DNA of 64,000 nt from Mytilus trossulus (GCF_036588685.1 NC_086378.1:46556686-46620685); one strand, 5' to 3'; shown: positions 11,051 through 22,500, numbered from the stretch's first letter. Numbers and translations: made by a program. Notes: a model not told the origin generated them from the sequence alone.

Positions 11051-11329
11051 GGTGGTACCCAACACCTTGACTTAAATTTATTTGGCTCGTTTAATTTTCA
11101 TAACATTTTGACAAAATATTGACTTTGACCCTTTGACAAAAATATCAAAAGAAATAAAAAATTGAACCAACCAATTTATCAGAAAAATAACATAGGTTAT
11201 AGAGCATTTTGACAAACACTTATTTTGATCATTATCATTAAGAAGCTTGATATTCACTTAACAGCAAAACGTAATTAAAACGTTTCGCTGATTTTACAGT
11301 GTTATATCCCTGTAGTGTAAGGTACCATC
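11051..11329. mobile_element. TTAA-flanked MITE, GGTGGTACCCAACACC family
   Basis: The left end GGTGGTACCCAACACC is matched by GATGGTACCTTACAC on the opposite strand at the right end. TTAA flanks both ends (11047-11050, 11330-11333). The body (TTTTGACAAAATATTGACTT, TTGACAAACACTTATTTTGA) is shared with the copy at 36037-36546. Non-coding. Confidence 0.75.
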
Positions 11330-11597
11330 TTAAACAGTAACACATTGATACGAGTACGTTTTAAGATGCATCAATATTAATCAAAGGATTATGTTTGCAT
11401 TATGTGCATATCTATGTATAATTGTTAAAAGGATTGTGATTGTTCTACAATTATTTCGTCTGTTCCAAATAAACTTTGTTCTTCGTAAATTGCAACTATG
11501 TGTTGGATTTCTAAAATTTATGTTTAGAAAAATAATCGAAACTTTTAATTCATAATTTAGGTCAATTTATAAGTTAATTTTGTATATATCAGCATTT

Positions 11598-11705
11598 AAA
11601 GGAGTACGACCTATAGTTGTCAATTTCTGTGTCATTCATTTGGTCTCTTGTCGAGAATTGTCCCATAGGTAATCATACCACATCTTCTTTTTTTGTTTTT
11701 ATACA
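11598..11705 (+). repeat. Mussel repeat R3 tail
   Basis: GACCTATAGTTGTCAATTTC is followed by TTTGGTCTCTTGT and ATCATACCACATCTTCTTTTT, the 3' tail of the R2/R3 composite. Confidence 0.7.
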
Positions 11706-12039
11706 TCTGGTATAGATACAAATATATGAAGGTGTCTTCTATGCAAAAACGTTTCAAAACAAACAAAATCTAGCAATAACTAATGCTGAATACACGGTTG
11801 ATTTATAAATCATTCCTTGTGTTAATTACCAAAATCTTAACATTCCTGTCGGCATTTAGCAGTGTATCAATTATAAGTAATTAAGATCAATGAAGTCCAC
11901 ATTTAAAACATTTCTGTTCTATTTTAAAGCTACATTTTACTAGCAACAAGATGTGTAAAAAGTCATATGTCTCTTTTTTCGCTCATTTAAAAATGAAATG
12001 CTAGTATGATAAGAAGCTTTTCGCAGCAAGTATGGTTCA

Positions 12040-13140
12040 ATTTTGTCAAAATAACCGAAAAAACATTGATTATGAATTATTCACTTGCAAGTTTTTTTTA
12101 GACTTTAAATAGTTTGAATAGGTTTTTTACATTGTTACAAATAAAATATGAGAATTTGATTAAAATCTTTGAAAATGAATTTGACAACTAGTGCCCCTTT
12201 AATAAAAATTCCTTGATTGTTCAAGACTTTTGAATGTAAAGTAAATATAAAATATTACATAGAATTATACCTACCAATACATTTTTATATAGAATTAAGC
12301 AAAAGGAAACAAGTCTATGTACCTTCTGTAATGAGGAAGAGGAAACAATAGAACATTTATTTTATGATTGTAATGTTACATACAATTTTTGGTTGTCATT
12401 TTTACAGAAAAACTACATCTTTAGATGTAAGTTAAGAAATATAGCTCCTAGTTTTATAGGACTTAAATTCAGAATAAAACAATACCAATCAAATGAATTT
12501 TATATTGCAAACAAAAATAATAGAGCAGCATCTTATGAAAGATTCTGGTCCCCACTACATACAATTTTGTCATGATTTATTATCATTTATACTTTAAATT
12601 ATTCTATAGTGAGCAGTGGTATTTTGAATTTTTACTTTATATATAGACATGCATGCATACTAATGGTAAGATTGCAGAGACTGTGTGTAAGTATTGAGAG
12701 AAAGTGTGAGTGTGAGCATCTATATTCTTCTTTTCTTTAATAATTATATTCTTGTATTATGAATATAAATTTTAAAAAACCAAATGGATAGTCTTGTATA
12801 TAACTTTCAATGTTTACCCCAAGAACCATAGTCAGGTGGTGATTGTAGGGGTATTGTAAAATCCTGACTATTGAAAAACAAATAAAAGATAAAAAAAAAA
12901 AAAGACTTTTGAATGTTTTTTGGTAAATATTCAATATTTGCGAATGCCTTATTGTATTTCTAATCATGACTCTCCGTGATCTACGTTAGAACAAATCCAA
13001 ATATAGATTGTCATCAATTGAAGTTCCGACTTTGTTCTAAATTTGTTTTATATTGCCAAAACTGATAATTTGATTTCACATCGTTTTTTCTTATGTTAAA
13101 GTATTCACCGATTTTGCTCAATTAATCATTTGAAGTTTAA
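12040..13140. repeat. Segmental duplicate A of 16700-17085 (split by a LINE)
   Basis: Flanks of the LINE at 12238-12901 match 16700-17085 in the same order: GAAAATGAATTTGACAACTA, GTTCAAGACTTTTGAATGT, CTAATCATGACTCTCCGTG, AACTGATAATTTGATTTCAC and TTTTGCTCAATT. This is a local duplication lying downstream of gene A in one copy and inside its first intron in the other. Confidence 0.8.
12238..12901 (+). mobile_element. 5'-truncated LINE 3' end with target-site duplication
   Basis: The plus-strand frame at about 12313-12575 encodes a zinc-knuckle typical of LINE ORF2 C termini: CTFCNEEEETIEHLF then YDC, ending in a stop at 12573-12575. An A-rich tail lies at about 12885-12904. The 15-bp direct repeat AAGACTTTTGAATGT flanks the insert (12223-12237 and 12902-12916). 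The paralogous segment near 16848 has the empty site. This is a classical target-primed, 5'-truncated insertion; the LINE clade cannot be named from this fragment. Confidence 0.85.
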
Positions 13141-13409
13141 ACAAGATGATACATATAGATTCTAAAAAAACAAATACAAGTATTCAGTATATATCAAACA
13201 AAAGCACAACATTTGACCGTTCTAGCCACTAACAAACGTAATGTCTTCATGCTTTAATTTGAATGTTCCGTGACATATCGCATTAAAGACTATGATAAAT
13301 TCATTTCATACATAACTGTATCCCAAAAATAGTTTGTAAATAAAAGCATGACTACTTCTATGGCCGAGACAGATTCGTAAGCGCTTTGCTCTAAACAAAT
13401 ATTGAATTT

Positions 13410-13579
13410 CTATTTCCTTGAACATCCAGCAGTTTCAGGATAGTCACAGTAAAGATTATTTCTGTTCCAGTGCAATCCGTCAGGACAATCTTTTTTATAG
13501 GCGATACTATTAGCACAGTGTATGAAGGATGAACAGTCATTTGGATATGGCAAATACCCGTTCACCATAGTATTACAGT
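13410..13579 (-). CDS. Gene A exon 3: CBM14 domain
   Basis: The acceptor is TTTTTTCAG before ACTGTAATAC and the TAG stop is at 13412-13410. It encodes the whole chitin-binding type-2 domain with conserved Cys and aromatic residues (YLPYP, GLHWN, LYCDYP). It enters in phase 1. Confidence 0.85.
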
Positions 13580-16500
13580 CTGAAAAAAATAATATTTCAA
13601 TGCTTTTGCAGTTTGAAAATATAACTTTGCTAAATAATTGTAATCTAAAAAGATAACTTTGCTAAATAATTGCAATCTCAAATGATAACTTTGCTAAATA
13701 GTTGCAATCTAAAAAGATAACTTTTCTATAATATCATGAGTATTATAGTAAAAAAGTATGACTTTTCTTTATCATTGCAATGTGATAAAAAACTGTTCTT
13801 TAGTATAGCAGTCCGAAAAAGATACATTTTTATAGAACTGGAGTCTAAAGAATAACTTCGTTCTATATTGTTGCAGTATGAAAATAATATTTTTTCTACT
13901 TTGTTTTTTGATACATTAAAGCAACATGATAAAAGTTAGTAAGACTTAAATAGTCTGTACAAAGAAGCAAATAAAGGATATACAATGATAAGATGCATAG
14001 TGAAGAAGTTCGTGCAGAAAACTTCCAAAAATTACTTCTTATCTATGTGTCCTTATCATTTATACCAAATCTCCTTGTTTTAATCCACCAGAGTTGAAAT
14101 GAACTAATTTATATCTTCTTCATATTAAGAATGCATACAGCCAAAATAATAGTCACTCATTTTATTTCATTACCTGGAAGATCTCCTCCTTGTGCCTCTG
14201 TAACAGGTGCCGCCTCTGTTTGTCCTAATAAAACAAAGATGATTGTTTAAATACAAAAGATACAATTCAGTCAATTTTACTGACCACTGGTCACTGATGT
14301 AACTAATCAAAACTGGAAATTCCAGTATGAAGAACTTCTTTCTCTTTGAAACACCAACGTAGTAAAATTCTCGAAGCATCATACCGCACCTATGAAATAT
14401 TAGTTTTACATTTTGACTAAACAAGAATCTGAATGATTTTTTGTTTATCTTATTACACAAATACTATGTTTTTGCTATTACAATAATAATCTAATAGACA
14501 ACTTTCGAGTTCGATGCGTTTCTGTCAAAAACTCTCGTTTTAGTGAACATCATTTGTGCTTTTAGGGACATTGTCACTTCCATTTCCATTTGAGCGAGGG
14601 GTTGGACAACTATGATGCTATATAGTACGAATTATTCGGCAAATTGAACTTTCATAATTGAATAAGTAATTGTGATAAAGTACCTACAGAACTAACATTA
14701 TTTCTAGTTTATTTTGTACAATGACGACCAATAAGACGCATGATGGATATTAATAGTGCAGAAAAACAGGTTATGCTCTCTATCTGGTAAATGATGCCAT
14801 TAAGAGGTACACTCGAAAGTGGCTTATTGAGGGGGCTGTTAACGTATGTGTACGTTATTTTTCTTTTTTTCATTTGAAAAAAAAACTCGCATAATTATTT
14901 GACGACTTCATTGGGACCATAATTCAAGGAAATTATATATTCAATATCTTCTTTGGGAATCATAGACGTCAATAAAGCCATTAATCACTCCAAACCTTGC
15001 AAGAAATTCATATTTTTTATATATATTTTTGGCCATCATTCCATTGGAAACACAGCATAAAGTTGCATTTTGATTGATTTTAGTGAAGGCATATGTCTAC
15101 CGCAGTTTTTTGCCAAGTGTCAATAGTTCAAAAGTGTCTTTGCTGCAAAATTAATGAAACGGGATTTTGTTTTGACACCAAATTCCTCAATCAATGCTAC
15201 AAAACCACTCAACAAAACACATATTCACAAAAGCATTGTTATTAATTGCCTGCAAATATCATAATTTCAGTGGAAAGCTATACCATCGGATGGCCGTTAG
15301 AATAGACCTTTTTTTTAAATTCATTTTGGCTAGTAGGAGGATTAACCAGTGCCTATAAGCAACTTCTTACTTAAATCCACGTGTATCGTAACCAAATATG
15401 TGCACTCGTTATGCCAATTACAATGTGTTAATTCAAAAAAATGCTATACTTTTGCATAATTCAAGAATTTACTTATTTTAAATTTCAAATTGACGTGTTC
15501 GTAACAGGAAGGAAAACAAAGCACATAATATTTGAATATCACATACAAAACAGCTTACAGTAAAATAACATTAATTATCCACTTGCAAGTAGATAATTCG
15601 ACCTCATTTAATCAGTATTCATGTGAACTTCAATGTAATCCCTTAGCTTGAAACGGATAAGACGAGAATTGTTTGTGTGATGTTATATAGGCCAGAAACA
15701 AATGCAAGCATTGAAAGTGAAATAAAGATAAATCATTTGATTGACTGATTCGATCCTCAAACATTCATTCTTTAATGCGGGGTTCACACATTGCCGATTA
15801 TTGCTCCCGTTTGAGATCAGACAGCGATACGACACGAAAAGTGAAAAAGTCGGATTAGTATCCTCAATTATCTGGAATGTCCTATTATTGTCTGAACGCA
15901 GTCGTTTTAGTTCGTAACAGATTCCTACTGGTCGGGAAGGGTCCGAATAGTTCGGCAAAGCAACCCGACAGTTAGGTGCGTCCCGTAACATTCGGGGAAA
16001 CTCAGCCGATTTTGTCTAGTCGGATTACAATCGTGCCTATGTCGTGACAGATTCTGCTGTATCGGATCAAATTCCTAACAATGTTCTGTGTATTCGGGAC
16101 GGTGTCCTGTGGAACGGGAATTATCTAGAGATCTACAATGCGACTGAGACCAGACAAAGCCGTTTGCAATGCGATAGAGCGGACCGTGATAGGATGACGT
16201 TCCGACAGTACCTGATCATCCCGATTATGCCGACAGTTTTCGAACGGACAACTTCCGTCAGCGTCGGTTCACTGTCTTGTCACTATCTGATCTCTGTCGG
16301 ATTACATTCGGTAGAATCGGGACGCAGTCGTGACAGACTCGGTCGAATTTTACCTGGCGAAAGATACAAATCGAATTTCCATCCACGATTCACAGGATCT
16401 TGATCAGACTTTCGACAAATTTTAATCGGGAATGGTCCTGACAAGGACGGCAGTAAAAATCGTGAATGTGTGACCCCAGCTTAACAGGTAAACACGATAA

Positions 16501-19500
16501 TAAACATTTGTTTTTCATCTATAATATGAAATTAAATAGACATAGGTTAACCCATCAGCACGAGTTTGCTTAATTTATTTATATATATATTTAATGTTTA
16601 CATCACATATATGGTCATCGTATGACTTAAGAGGTCAACCCGACAATTAATTAGATGGAGTCTGGACTAAAATAAACACGAAACGAAGCTACGTTATTTA
16701 ATGCTCGTGCCTAGTTTATTATTCATTTTATACTTTTAATAGTTTGGATAAATGTTTTACATTGTTATAAATAAGATATAGTAATTTGATTAAAATTGGT
16801 GAAAATGAATTTGACAGCTAGTGCTTCTTTAAAAATTTATCTTTGCTTGTTCAAGAACTTCGAATGTTTATTGGCATATATTTAATTGGGAGTGTCTTGT
16901 TTTATTCCTAATCATGACTTTCCGTGGTCTACATCAGAACAAATCGAAATATTTAATTTCAATTTTGCCCTTAATTGAAGTTTCGAACTTGTTCTATATG
17001 TTAGTTTTATATTGTCAAAACTGATAATTTGATTTAACTTCGTTAATATCTTCTCTTTTTTAATATAGTATTCCTTGGTTTTGCTCAATTTGTGCTTACG
17101 GTACGGTCAAACATATAAATGGTGGAATGAAAGCAAAGCGTCACAAAGGTAACAAAACAACTTAGAAACACGAATCCCCAAAAATTCCAAGAAGTTGGGC
17201 CAAATACTGCTATGGTAATATATATACTGAGCCAAAAAAGTTTAGCAACAAAAATGTGAAATTTTACTTTATTACAAAATCATAACAACATATGATTTTG
17301 ATAATCACAAAATGGAATTATGACATGTCAGAAGCAACATGAATGTTTATCAATCACATTCATTAGAATATTCTTTGTATGGAGCGCGGGAGGGTCAAGA
17401 TGCGGAAATGAGTATAGTGTTCAAAAATCATTTTTTCAGCCATGCCCCAATTGCACCAATGAAGGATTGACAGGCACACCAGCAGCTGCCCTTAGTCATC
17501 CATTACTTGTGTGACTGGAAAAAAAACTTGTCATGTGTTGACATAAAGCAAAAGTAGCGCTTCTCACTGACGATAGTATTTTTGTCTACGAGATATCGAC
17601 CTATCCTGTGCAGTTGCATTTTGCCGATATCTGTTTTTTAGTCTCTAAACTGTTGCCTTATACACATTTAATCGAGCCGAGATGTCAGCAACACTCATTT
17701 CGCCATCAACCATCCCAAGAGCTTTTTGACGGTCATTTTCGGGGAGGCCTGAAGCCGGTTGTTCATCAATTGGTTACATTTAACCCTCTGTTGAATGTAA
17801 CCCAGGGTTAAAACATTTAACCATTGGTTGCATGACCAAGGGTTAAAATTCTGTTGTTCAACATGATTTTAACCCTTGGTTATGTAACAGTCGGTTAAAA
17901 AAAAATAACCAAGGGTTAAATTTAAACTTAGGATTTATGTTCCCACTATGCAATGTTTTCAAAAGCGTATGTGTTTTTCTTACCAAAGGTGTGTTACTGA
18001 ACTTAAGTAAAAAAGAAAAACAAAATACAGGACTGTACAAAAGGTTAAACATCAATTATAATTACAATGCTGAAATGGCGCGAAATCACCAGGAAAAAAG
18101 TACGACTGTTTTAAATTACAGGTAAACTAATGATGTTTAAATATACATACAAAAAATTGAAAAGTGTTGCTAAATTTTTTTGGTTCAGTATATGCCTGGG
18201 ATAACAAAATCCTTACTATTTTATTAAACGTCACCAATACATGACTGAACACTACCACTTTAGGCTTTATTCATATTGTTTACTCTTAATTATATAACTT
18301 GTAGCAAAAGTATTTTGATATATTAGAAAACACCATTTATCATTGATATTTTCATTAGTATAAATTACTTGTTAACAAGAAAATAACAATCAAAACCAAG
18401 GAGTAAACAGAGACTCACAAAACTAAAAGACATTTTCACCAACAGTTATGAATAATAAATAAGAAACAACACGATCTCTACTAAAAACCAGGAGTGAAAT
18501 TAGGTGCTCCGGAAGGGTAAGCATTTCCCTGACCGTATCCAGTACCCTTCGTGTTATTTCTTTGTTCAGTTCGGTACTGATGGAAGGTTATAAGTTATTA
18601 TGACTGAGGAAGAATATCAGATATGATTTCTGACACACTTTTGTCATAATGGCCAATCAGCTCATGATGGCAACCGTAACATGTTTTGAGTGATGACCCT
18701 GATTTGATTGATTCATAGCCCTGTCTTAGCAACTGAGAAAGCAGTATTCCTCGTTTAACAAAATCAACGTACTTTGAGCTAGCTCTTGAGTAACTTATCA
18801 ATTGAGACACATATACTCCATATGCTGGTAACGCATAGATGTTGCTACACAGACATGGAAAGTTGACTTTAGGAAAATTAAATTCATCGCGTTTGTCATA
18901 AAGTTTTGTATTTTACCTATGAATTTTCGAAAAACTAAGGCTTTTCAACCTCAGGAATAGATAACCTTAGCTGTATTTGGCAAAACTTTTAGGAATGTTA
19001 GGTCCTCAATGCTTTTCAACTTCGTACTCTATTTGGCCTTTAAATTTTGTTTTGATTCGGGCGACACTGACGAATCCTTTCTAGACGAAACACGCGTCCG
19101 CCGTTAATATAAAATTTAATCCTGGTATCTATGATGAGTTTACTTATTATCTTTCATTTTCCCGAGAAAAATATGACCCGGTGATAAGACATAAAGACAT
19201 AGAAGAGATAAAAGAATCGGGGTAATGATTTCTAAAAACCTACCGTGATGTTGCGTCTTCGTCATGACAATCACGCCGTCAATCGATTCTGTCTCTGCAA
19301 CACACACACCGCTAAGTACGCAAATCATAGTGTCTTTACTGTAACTTGCAGAACAACAAGTAGTGCTAATAGTGCAAAGGCTTGCACACGATATAATGGA
19401 GTATGTGTTTATTGATTTAATCACTGCCGTACCAGAAACGTACCGCCTATCTTTGTCAATGCTGAAATGCTGTGACGGTACATGCAAATTTGTATTACAA

Positions 19501-19562
19501 GCCTCAAAATGTACAATAACGACAAACATAATAAAAGTGAGTTTGTCAATTCCAAAACGCAT
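13410..19562 (-). CDS. Gene A: secreted PAN/apple-like + CBM14 chitin-binding protein
   Basis: Three exons are joined by phase 1 introns: 19562-19244, 14224-14174 and 13579-13410. The total is 540 nt, 179 residues plus stop, with canonical GT/AG ends. Residues 1-24 are a signal peptide (MRFGIDKLTFIMFVVIVHF). About 55-95 is a Cys-rich PAN/apple-like stretch (SCASLCTISTTCCSASYS then MICVLSGVC). Exon 2 is a short Thr/Ala/Gly linker (QTEAAPVTEAQGGDLP). Exon 3 is a CBM14 (peritrophin-A) domain with its six Cys: CNTMVNGYLPYPNDC, FIHC, KKDCPDGLHWN, YCDYPETAGC. The family binds chitin outside the cell, so a role in shell, byssus, gut lining or immunity is possible but is inference. Paralogue: gene B at 25.8-30.7 kb. 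Confidence 0.82.
13571..13905. repeat. Intronic minisatellite built on the splice-acceptor sequence, gene A
   Basis: About nine degenerate units of roughly 32 bp read GCAGTCTGAAAAGATAACTT or variants plus TTGCTAAATAATT on the plus strand. The first unit overlaps the acceptor of exon 3 (CAGTCTGAAAAAAAT). Seen on the gene strand, several units look like TTTTCAGACTG acceptors. A shorter similar array sits at the equivalent place in gene B. Confidence 0.7.
14174..14224 (-). CDS. Gene A exon 2: linker
   Basis: A 51-nt phase 1-1 exon lies between acceptor TTATTAG and donor GTAATG. It encodes QTEAAPVTEAQGGDLP, a short low-complexity linker between the PAN-like part and the CBM14 domain. The joined frame remains open on both sides. 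No equivalent was found in gene B. Confidence 0.7.
14499..14822. mobile_element. Possible short TIR element (MITE)
   Basis: Ends CAACTTTCGAGT and ACTCGAAAGTGG are inverted repeats 324 bp apart in intron 1 of gene A. No target-site duplication was clear, so this is weakly supported. Confidence 0.4.
15776..16480. mobile_element. TTAA-flanked, GC-richer non-autonomous DNA transposon
   Basis: The left end TGCGGGGTTCACACATT pairs with GCTGGGGTCACACATT read from the right end on the other strand. TTAA lies at both edges (15772-15775, 16481-16484). The interior is clearly richer in G+C and CpG than its surroundings and is full of short TCGGATT/CCGACAG motifs in both orientations. The open frame at 16044-16403 comes from this composition and has no recognised domain. 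TTAA duplication fits Kolobok or piggyBac. Confidence 0.7.
16700..17085. repeat. Segmental duplicate B of 12040-13140 (LINE-free)
   Basis: This has the same block order as 12040-13140 but an uninterrupted site GTTCAAGAACTTCGAATGTT at 16847-16866, where the other copy carries a LINE. Its place within intron 1 of gene A suggests a local duplication that pre-dates the LINE insertion. Confidence 0.78.
17225..18190 (-). mobile_element. Tc1/mariner element remnant
   Basis: Terminal inverted repeats TACTGAGCCAAAAAAGTTTA and TACTGAACCAAAAAAATTTA (opposite strand) are flanked by TA at 17223-17224 and 18191-18192, the Tc1/mariner target. On the minus strand, 17745-17570 still encodes a transposase-type helix-turn-helix (RQKALGMVDGEMSVADISAR then LNVYKATV, with an in-frame stop, then RLKNRYRQ). 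The catalytic domain is not recognisable, so the element is dead. It lies in intron 1 of gene A. Confidence 0.82.
17765..17920. repeat. GGTTAAA foldback nested in the Tc1 remnant
   Basis: Several AACCCTTGGTT / AACCAAGGGTT blocks lie in both orientations within about 150 bp. One strong hairpin is AACCAAGGGTTAAAAT with ATTTTAACCCTTGGTT. It probably inserted into the older Tc1 element and separates the HTH coding part from its left flank. Confidence 0.6.
18480..18915 (-). mobile_element. 5'-truncated fragment of a second PLE family (RT tail)
   Basis: The minus strand encodes KLYDKRDEFNFPKVNFP, ALPAYGVYVSQLISYSRASS, then LLRQGY and CHHELIGHYDKSVSE, ending at a stop at 18598. This matches the RT C-terminal region of Penelope-like elements (compare YDKRDDFSFPIVNYP and SYGVYISQLVRFARV in the Naiad copies) but is clearly a different family. 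Its 3' tail block GGTGCTCCGGAAGGGTAAGC recurs at 41.8 kb and, slightly changed, at 54.9 kb. Confidence 0.75.
18925..19133 (+). repeat. Mussel repeat R1
   Basis: This carries GGCTTTTCAACCTCAGGAAT, TTCAACTTCGTACTCTATTTG, GACGAAACACGCGTCCG and TTTAATCCTGGTATCTATGA. It abuts the PLE fragment and ends just before the gene A read-through frame. Confidence 0.8.
19140..19243 (-). other. Conserved read-through extension of gene A exon 1 (possible membrane-anchored isoform)
   Basis: If the exon 1 donor is not used, the frame continues for 33 codons to TAA. It encodes FLEIITPILLSLLCLYVL followed by a short basic end (FLGKMKDNK), a good single transmembrane segment. The paralogous place in gene B (30226-30074) encodes a similar hydrophobic stretch (VFKITAIIFFLFGLFLF). 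Conservation between paralogues suggests an alternative terminal exon by intron retention; this is inference. Confidence 0.5.
19244..19562 (-). CDS. Gene A exon 1: signal peptide and PAN/apple-like region
   Basis: It starts at ATG 19562-19560, the start matched by the paralogue (MPFVIDNLNVF). A hydrophobic signal peptide ends near ACNT. The Cys-rich core contains SCASLC and CCSAS, then MICVLSGVC. The donor GTAGGT leaves phase 1. Promoter-proximal sequence upstream (about 19.6-20.0 kb) shares blocks such as ATTTATGATAGTTC with the gene B upstream region. Confidence 0.82.
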
Positions 19563-22500
19563 TTCGTTCAGCTAAACATAAAACTGCTCAATTCATCAAA
19601 TAGAAGCCGAAAAGTTCAGCTACATGTATACTAGTACCTGGGTCTAGACACATTTAAACTTTTCATCACACAAATATTACACTGTTAGAATTGACAACAT
19701 TAAAACACGTTTCTAATCTTGTGAAGAATTCGTTTTGATGCACACTAAGAAATTGTTTAATTCAGAAATATTTAAAAATAAGTGTGTTTGACATAAAGGT
19801 ATAAACGATGCATGCTAAAATGAAGAGTTTCTTTTAATTATTTATGATAGTTCAGTCTGGTAATTAGCAGTATGTATGGTACAGAAATTAACAGTTCGAT
19901 ATATGAATTTAACTTTTACAATTAAATGATAATTGTTCAGCGATTTCAAATTTAAATAATTGCACAGTTGACATTAACCAGCTTAAATGTTAAAGCATCG
20001 ATGATTTTTCAATTTTGTATTTTAATAAAAAAAAAAAAAAATTTCATTAGTTATATCTATCACGTCTATAGTCGATGTTTGAATCAATATGAATACCCTC
20101 TAGACCATGTATATCGACGGTCGTGTCCAGTTTTTTTGGTTTGTTTGAAGTATTTACAATGTCACAATTACTTAAATACAAAAACAAATGTCTATATTAT
20201 GCAGATGAACAGTTGGTACAAAAAAAAAGAGAAAGTCGTTTGTTTTATACATTGATATAGCAATCGCCTGTTCCGTACTTTTACTCTTATAGTTGATGTG
20301 TTTCCTCAGATTTGATCTTAGACCCGAATTGATGTCTGTTAAATCGATGCATGATTATTAAACAGCGGTTTACTACTATTGATTTTATTTATAGCATGAA
20401 ACTTCGAGATATTTCCAAACTTTAAAAAAGGAGAGATTTTCACTGGATAGTCGATTAAGGTAGATGAAAGTCTTTTTAAGGGCAACAAGTATAGATAACA
20501 GTCTAATGCAATCGACAGAAAGATAATATATTGATCTTTTGAAGCAATATTTGTCATCTCTACCAGCGGCTATTGTCTTTAATCGGCTTCAACCTTAAAA
20601 AATAATAATGAAATAATCCCATCGAAAAGTAAAAGAACATCGGTTTAGGTATGTTTGAGTTGACTGTTTTGTAATTCAAACGTATAAACCAGCATCTCTC
20701 ATCCAACATCTTGCTTCAGACTATTTCATTCATAAATATTTGTATATATTAACATTAATAACAAATGATCAAATGAAGTACTTGAACACAAAAAATATTG
20801 ATGAAGCGAAATCTTTTTTATGAGTAATAATACCTCAGTAGGTGTATTTGAAAGATCTTTTGTATGTAAAAAGTAACAAAAACACTTGGCGCACACCATG
20901 ATCTATACATGCATATCATAATTTTAAAAATATCATTATTTCATGTATTTCTATGGATAATCTACGGTATGCGTCACTTTCTGATAATTTTCAGGCTGCC
21001 TTTCCATGAAATATGAAAAAGAAATTTTCTTTATGTTTCTTTAACTTTCACAAATTTAACCTGAGAATCGATCATTAAATAATCTAAATTTACAAAAAAG
21101 CACAAAGGTACAATACATGTACATGATGCTTTATTGCGGGTAAATTCAATTTGTGTTGAAAATATAGATGAAACGTAAAAATTTTAATGCTGCAATTTTG
21201 ATAAATCTATCGGATTTTACACTATGCTTCAGATCTAAATTTACAGTGCGACATCCCTACAATGGCTTCAATTTAGTGATATTAAGAAAAATAGGTGGCG
21301 TAGTTTCTTACTACAATCAACAACTGTATGCTTCATGTTTTGATATACTTATAGTTAAACAATACTTGGTATTCAAGTATTGTCTGAAAAATTTAGAACA
21401 TATTCACACTTTCGAGTTTTCAAAACTATCCTGTCCCGTTGTAATATTCAAACCGTAATAAGAGTTCACTTTTTATAATGAAATAAATATAAAACATAGG
21501 TACATGTAATGATCATTTAAATGTATGAAATGAAATAGCACTCACTTTGTTTGTTAAGGATAAATAGTTTTTCTTCTGCTTCAGGTAAAATTTGTTACTT
21601 ATATATCTTTAGATTTTATTTCATCTTAAAAAGTAAAACAATGTTATATAAATTCCCTTTTTTGAAATTTGATTTTTTTTTATAAATATAAAACTCTCTG
21701 TATCACTATTTGAATTCAGACCATTTGACAATAAATCCTTACTTTCTATTGATAAATTTAGATGTATGGTGTTTATCCGGAAAAAATATTTGCTTTATAT
21801 ATCAGCAGTCTGGCATTGGTTTTATTTTTGAAAAAAAAAAAGTATTTCCCTCAAAAGTAAGGTATATGATATAAATTAATTTAAGGGGATTGTACACTTC
21901 CTTAGTACAGCTTTTAGGTGTTCACTTTCATAATTAACTGACAATGAAAAGTCGTTCATGTATAGCATTTCATAGTGCATGGAAAACCATGTAATATGAA
22001 AATTAGAGGGTAGAAAACTGACATTTTATTGAACAAAAAGGGAGTGAGTATGTTCTAAGGTTGGAAAATTCCCCTTTTTCAAATCGCTAACTGATTGTTA
22101 TGCTTTAAGAGAAGAAGTCTCTGTAAAACTTTCAGCGGGTATGTGTGCCTAGCTTCAGTGCTGTCGTTTTGGAGAGGTTGGCGTGCTGTTACTCACATAC
22201 AGTGGATAAAATTACGTAAATGTAAGTTAAATAGGAACCAGTAATGACAAGTCATTGATATACGTTGGGCATTCGTATGATTATTAGCTTCGCCACATTT
22301 CTTTTCCATGAAGATGATTTGGTCCCATCCGTACTCATAGTGTTCAACTCGGAAACCTTCGCTTATTTTAAAGGTATACTAGGCAAGTAAAGGCCATTAA
22401 TTTACTCGTTACAATTGTTTGATTTTGTCATTTCAGAACTTTTTATAACTGACAATAGGGTATGTGCTTATCTCATTGTTTAAGGCTTTTCAGATGGTTT

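Noticed and set aside
15683..16403. 102- and 119-codon frames in the GC-richer stretch
   Set aside because: They lie on opposite strands within a TTAA-flanked element and reflect its low AT content. Neither has a recognised domain.
17320..17811. Plus-strand frames in the Tc1 remnant
   Set aside because: They are antisense to the recognisable transposase helix-turn-helix on the minus strand.
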